From positions 1,550,001 through 1,614,000 of the forward strand of contig OZ241856.1 of assembly GCA_965202845.1 (NCBI GenBank): a stretch of 64,000 nucleotides of DNA, read 5' to 3'. Shown one piece after another: positions 61,843 through 64,000 of the stretch. The DNA is from CBDATA01 sp965202845. GTDB lineage: Bacteria; Acidobacteriota; Vicinamibacteria; Marinacidobacterales; Marinacidobacteraceae. Both the position numbers and the translations under genes were made by a program. Under the pieces are notes generated by a model, which worked only from the letters and a program-made list of their open reading frames with translations, did no database searches and was not told the DNA's origin. Positions within the stretch are counted from its first letter, which is position 1. Each line of letters begins with the position of its first letter.

Positions 61843-62412
61843 GTGATTCTCCTTGTACCCAAAGCGAGGGCGGAATGGATGGAAATTTCAGACCTTGAAT
61901 CGGCCTGAATGTTCCCGGCGATAAAGAATGTAATCGCGAGGAAGGCGGGTATCCCGCTCCATCCTGATCTTTCCGTTCCCACTGCGCGACTGGCGGCCAA
62001 TGGAACGTCTCCGCCGAAACGTCAAGCGCATTCAGACGCCCGGACGGGGCGCCACGCCGGTTTCCGCAGACGCGGCTATGCGGAGTGTCGCTCTGCTTCT
62101 GGTTTCCCCGCCCTACTTTGGCACGATTTTTTCGGGGGGGGGCACTACCGGAGAGCCTGTGGGGACGGGGACCTTCACTGAGGCGGCACTATACCACAAA
62201 ATCGGGACGCCCGGCATTCCGTTCGCCAAGCTGGCAGGACGCCCAAGCGGACGGCGTGGGCGCAGTATGCCACAGCGGAGGCGATGGGGATCAACCAAGC
62301 GTGGATCCGGGCGTCGTTCTCGCCGGTTCCGCGCCCCGATCTGCCAATCGCCCAGCCTCCGCACGCGTTTCACGTCATGCGCGTTTGCAAGGACTCCCTC
62401 AGCCGGAGTGAG
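61843..62412. other. 570-bp stretch without a confident gene
   Basis: I see no supported coding region here. It includes a run of nine G at 62134-62142. A plus-strand frame around 62099-62152 briefly spells VSPPYFGTIFSGGGTTGE, which recalls methyltransferase motifs IV and I but is not embedded in a credible protein. Confidence 0.5.
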
Positions 62413-62835
62413 CTACCCGTCGGCGCCGGTGCGAGGCCGGTCCGGGCTGGAGGCTGGCGGGGCTATGCGCACCTGGAACCAAGTCTCCACCGCCCCCTTC
62501 AGTCCGGCCACAACCTGCTCCAAAAAGCCCAATCGCCGGTCCAGCTGCCTGATTTCCCCGCTGAGACTCTCACGGACGTCCTTGATCTCCGCACCGAGAT
62601 CCTCACGGGTTTTTCGGGCTTCCTCGCTGGCTCTCTGGGCCGCCTCGCTGGCTCTTTGGGCCGCCTCGCTGGCTCTTTGGGCCGCATCGCTGGCCTGTTG
62701 GGCCGCCTCACAAGCTCTCTGGGATTCCTCACGGGATTTCTCATTCTCCGCGCGGATCAAGTTGCTCTGACGCAGAATCAAACCGCTCAACCCAATCGCG
62801 GCGGCAAAAATGGCGATCAATTCTGTCGACAGCAC
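62413..62835 (-). CDS. Membrane-anchored coiled-coil protein with heptad repeats
   Basis: This protein of 140 residues has one N-terminal membrane helix (ELIAIFAAAIGLSGLIL). A long coiled coil follows, with exact seven-residue repeats (AQRASEA repeated about four times). It then has EIKDVRESLSGEIRQLDRRL, a second coil. The underlying DNA is a 21-bp tandem repeat near 62630-62715. The proline-rich C-terminus is probably disordered. No catalytic domain is present. It may be a structural or trimerising anchor. Confidence 0.7.
   Translation of the reverse strand: MLSTELIAIFAAAIGLSGLILRQSNLIRAENEKSREESQRACEAAQQASDAAQRASEAAQRASEAAQRASEEARKTREDLGAEIKDVRESLSGEIRQLDRRLGFLEQVVAGLKGAVETWFQVRIAPPASSPDRPRTGADG
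62630..62715 (-). repeat. 21-bp tandem repeat inside the coiled-coil gene
   Basis: About four copies of a 21-bp unit (minus strand, coding AQRASEA) differ by single bases. They encode one heptad each, so copy number could change without breaking the reading frame. Confidence 0.7.
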
Positions 62836-62948
62836 GGGAGCAGTATAGCGTGGTCCCGAAGGCTGCGCCGGGGCGGCTCCGGACGTGCGAATCCGGGACC
62901 CGGAGCCAATCGGTCCCGGGTCCCGTCTGAATCAGCGCAAGCGAAAGC

Positions 62949-64000
62949 CTACTTCGCGGTGCACTTGGCGAAGTTCGCCAGGTTGCCGGTCGTGGCGAGA
63001 TTGCCGTTCGGGGTGTCGTCGGGATTCGCCGGCAGCAGGCCCTGCGCGTCCCATTCGCAGCTGATGGTCACCGTCCGGGTCGTCTCGCAACCGAAGATGC
63101 CGTCGCCGAACAGGACGTCGTAGTCCATATCCCACGAGGCGTCGCACCCCTTGCCGTCGGCGTCCGAACACATGTGGGCATCGTCGGTGGACAGGTAGTT
63201 GTCGGCCTTGCCGTCCGGCTTCTTCTTGTCGGCGTCGGCGGTCGTGGTGCCGTTGTAGAGGTCCACCTTGCCGAAGTCCCCCATGGTCGGATCCCCATCC
63301 CCGTCCATCAGCGACTTCCAGATAAAGTGGATGTTCACCAAGTTCCAACCCGCCAACAGAGACGCGGAGGAGGCGTTCTTGAATTGCTGGAATCCATAGA
63401 AGTTGTGTACAAGGCGGGATTTCCTGCCGGTTTTTTGCTCGGTCAGGTAATTGTCGTAATTGTCCCAGCTGGCGGTGGGGAACCTGCCGGTAACGACTCC
63501 GTAAAGGGGTTCGTCGGGTCCATCAATGATCTTGCCGTTCAGGTTGTCGTCGAAGAAGAGCCGCTTGAAACGGCGGAACTTCGGCAACACCGGAGTGTCT
63601 TTGTCCCAGTCCTTGAGCCCGACCTCCCAGTTGCCGAGGACATGGCCGCCGTCCTGCGAGCTTATGGACGTGGCGGTTGAATCGCCCACGCTGGCGCCGG
63701 CCCGATCCCTGGCATGCAGCTTCACATTGCCCCAGCCGGTTGAGAGGGCGTGATCGACCTCCTCCTCGAACAACTCGCAGATATCGACCTGATCGGCGGC
63801 GGCGAAGGACATCGGGGCGCACTTCAAGTCCTTGAGCGGCCCATCCTTCCATGCGACCTTCCCCCAGAGCACGGTCTCCTTGGGGGAGACCTCCACGCTG
63901 TAGCCGTCCAGATAATTCGCGACGATCCCGGGTCCATTGACGCTCGGAGAATCCGCTCCCGAATCAGCCCGAATCCGAAAGCACTCGTCCGGGCGGTGGA
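62949..64000 (-). CDS. Probable secreted acidic-loop protein, 5' end outside window
   Basis: The frame is open from the right edge (HRPDECFRIRADSGADSPS...) to a TAG at 62951-62949, at least 349 residues. Acidic Asp/Gly loops such as DGDGDPTMGDFGK and DADKKKPDGKADN resemble calcium-binding linkers. Paired cysteines (CAPMSF, CELFEE, MCSDADGKGC, GCETT, ISCEW, AKCTAK) suggest a disulfide-bonded extracellular protein. I recognise no family. The start, and any signal peptide, lies beyond the window. Confidence 0.65.
   Translation of the reverse strand, partial: HRPDECFRIRADSGADSPSVNGPGIVANYLDGYSVEVSPKETVLWGKVAWKDGPLKDLKCAPMSFAAADQVDICELFEEEVDHALSTGWGNVKLHARDRAGASVGDSTATSISSQDGGHVLGNWEVGLKDWDKDTPVLPKFRRFKRLFFDDNLNGKIIDGPDEPLYGVVTGRFPTASWDNYDNYLTEQKTGRKSRLVHNFYGFQQFKNASSASLLAGWNLVNIHFIWKSLMDGDGDPTMGDFGKVDLYNGTTTADADKKKPDGKADNYLSTDDAHMCSDADGKGCDASWDMDYDVLFGDGIFGCETTRTVTISCEWDAQGLLPANPDDTPNGNLATTGNLANFAKCTAK

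Noticed and set aside
62630..62715. A possible CRISPR-like array
   Set aside because: The 21-bp units are contiguous with no spacers and encode heptads of a coiled coil.

Overview
The window is high-GC bacterial chromosome from a Gram-negative-type cell: it encodes lipoprotein-processing enzymes (Lgt, LspA), lipobox-bearing proteins and outer-membrane-type DUF5916 barrels. The gene set (two tandem DUF5916 proteins, SSS symporter next to lipoprotein amidohydrolases, PyrR-PyrB-PyrC, a PQQ dehydrogenase) looks most like an uncultured Acidobacteriota-type genome. That is a judgement from gene content, not from a marker-gene tree. No rRNA or CRISPR array was seen. One tRNA (Val, UAC) is present.

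Layout. 1-3.8 kb: a restriction-endonuclease-like gene, joined to the end of the pyr operon and split by two inverted ISL3-family copies. 3.8-8.9 kb (minus): pyrC, pyrB, pyrR, rluD, lgt, lspA. 9-13.3 kb: GNAT protein, enoyl-CoA hydratase, SSS symporter, amidohydrolase lipoprotein. 13.3-18.8 kb (minus): prmC, prfA, rpmE, engB-rho, clpX. 18.8-23.6 kb: ABC-permease remnant, frameshifted OsmC, a KAS I/II synthase, then divergent TPR, VWA and radical SAM genes. 23.6-25.3 kb: AbiEi/AbiEii-type toxin-antitoxin pair. 25.3-28.2 kb: GH3/beta-lactamase fusion. 28.2-33.7 kb: a single-chain AddB-AddA-like nuclease-helicase of 1821 residues. 34-38 kb: amidinotransferase-fold enzyme, second amidohydrolase, and a methyltransferase/HNH restriction-modification pair. 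38-47.8 kb: Nudix-MBL fusion, M48 lipoprotein, ureohydrolase, LeuA-like synthase, fabI, amidase, and an enlarged ligA with a duplicated helix-hairpin-helix module. 47.8-54.7 kb: CPBP protease, orphan Phd antitoxin, holB, tmk, bacilliredoxin, PQQ dehydrogenase, EgtB-like protein with an eroded metal site. 54.7-61.3 kb: tRNA-Val and two DUF5916 genes, the second broken by an IS1380-family element. 61.4-64 kb: poorly characterised small membrane, coiled-coil and secreted proteins.

The strongest unusual signals are five. (1) The endonuclease gene and the second DUF5916 gene are both restored to clean open frames by removing the IS elements and one copy of each target-site duplication. (2) The AddB-AddA fusion has one nuclease domain and no iron-sulfur cysteine at the usual start of that domain. 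(3) LigA carries a duplicated HhH module. (4) A TAnnnT hexamer lies 6-13 nt upstream of many transcription-unit-leading start codons, which suggests leaderless mRNAs and back-to-back promoters. (5) Defence and mobile genes are scattered through otherwise housekeeping sequence.
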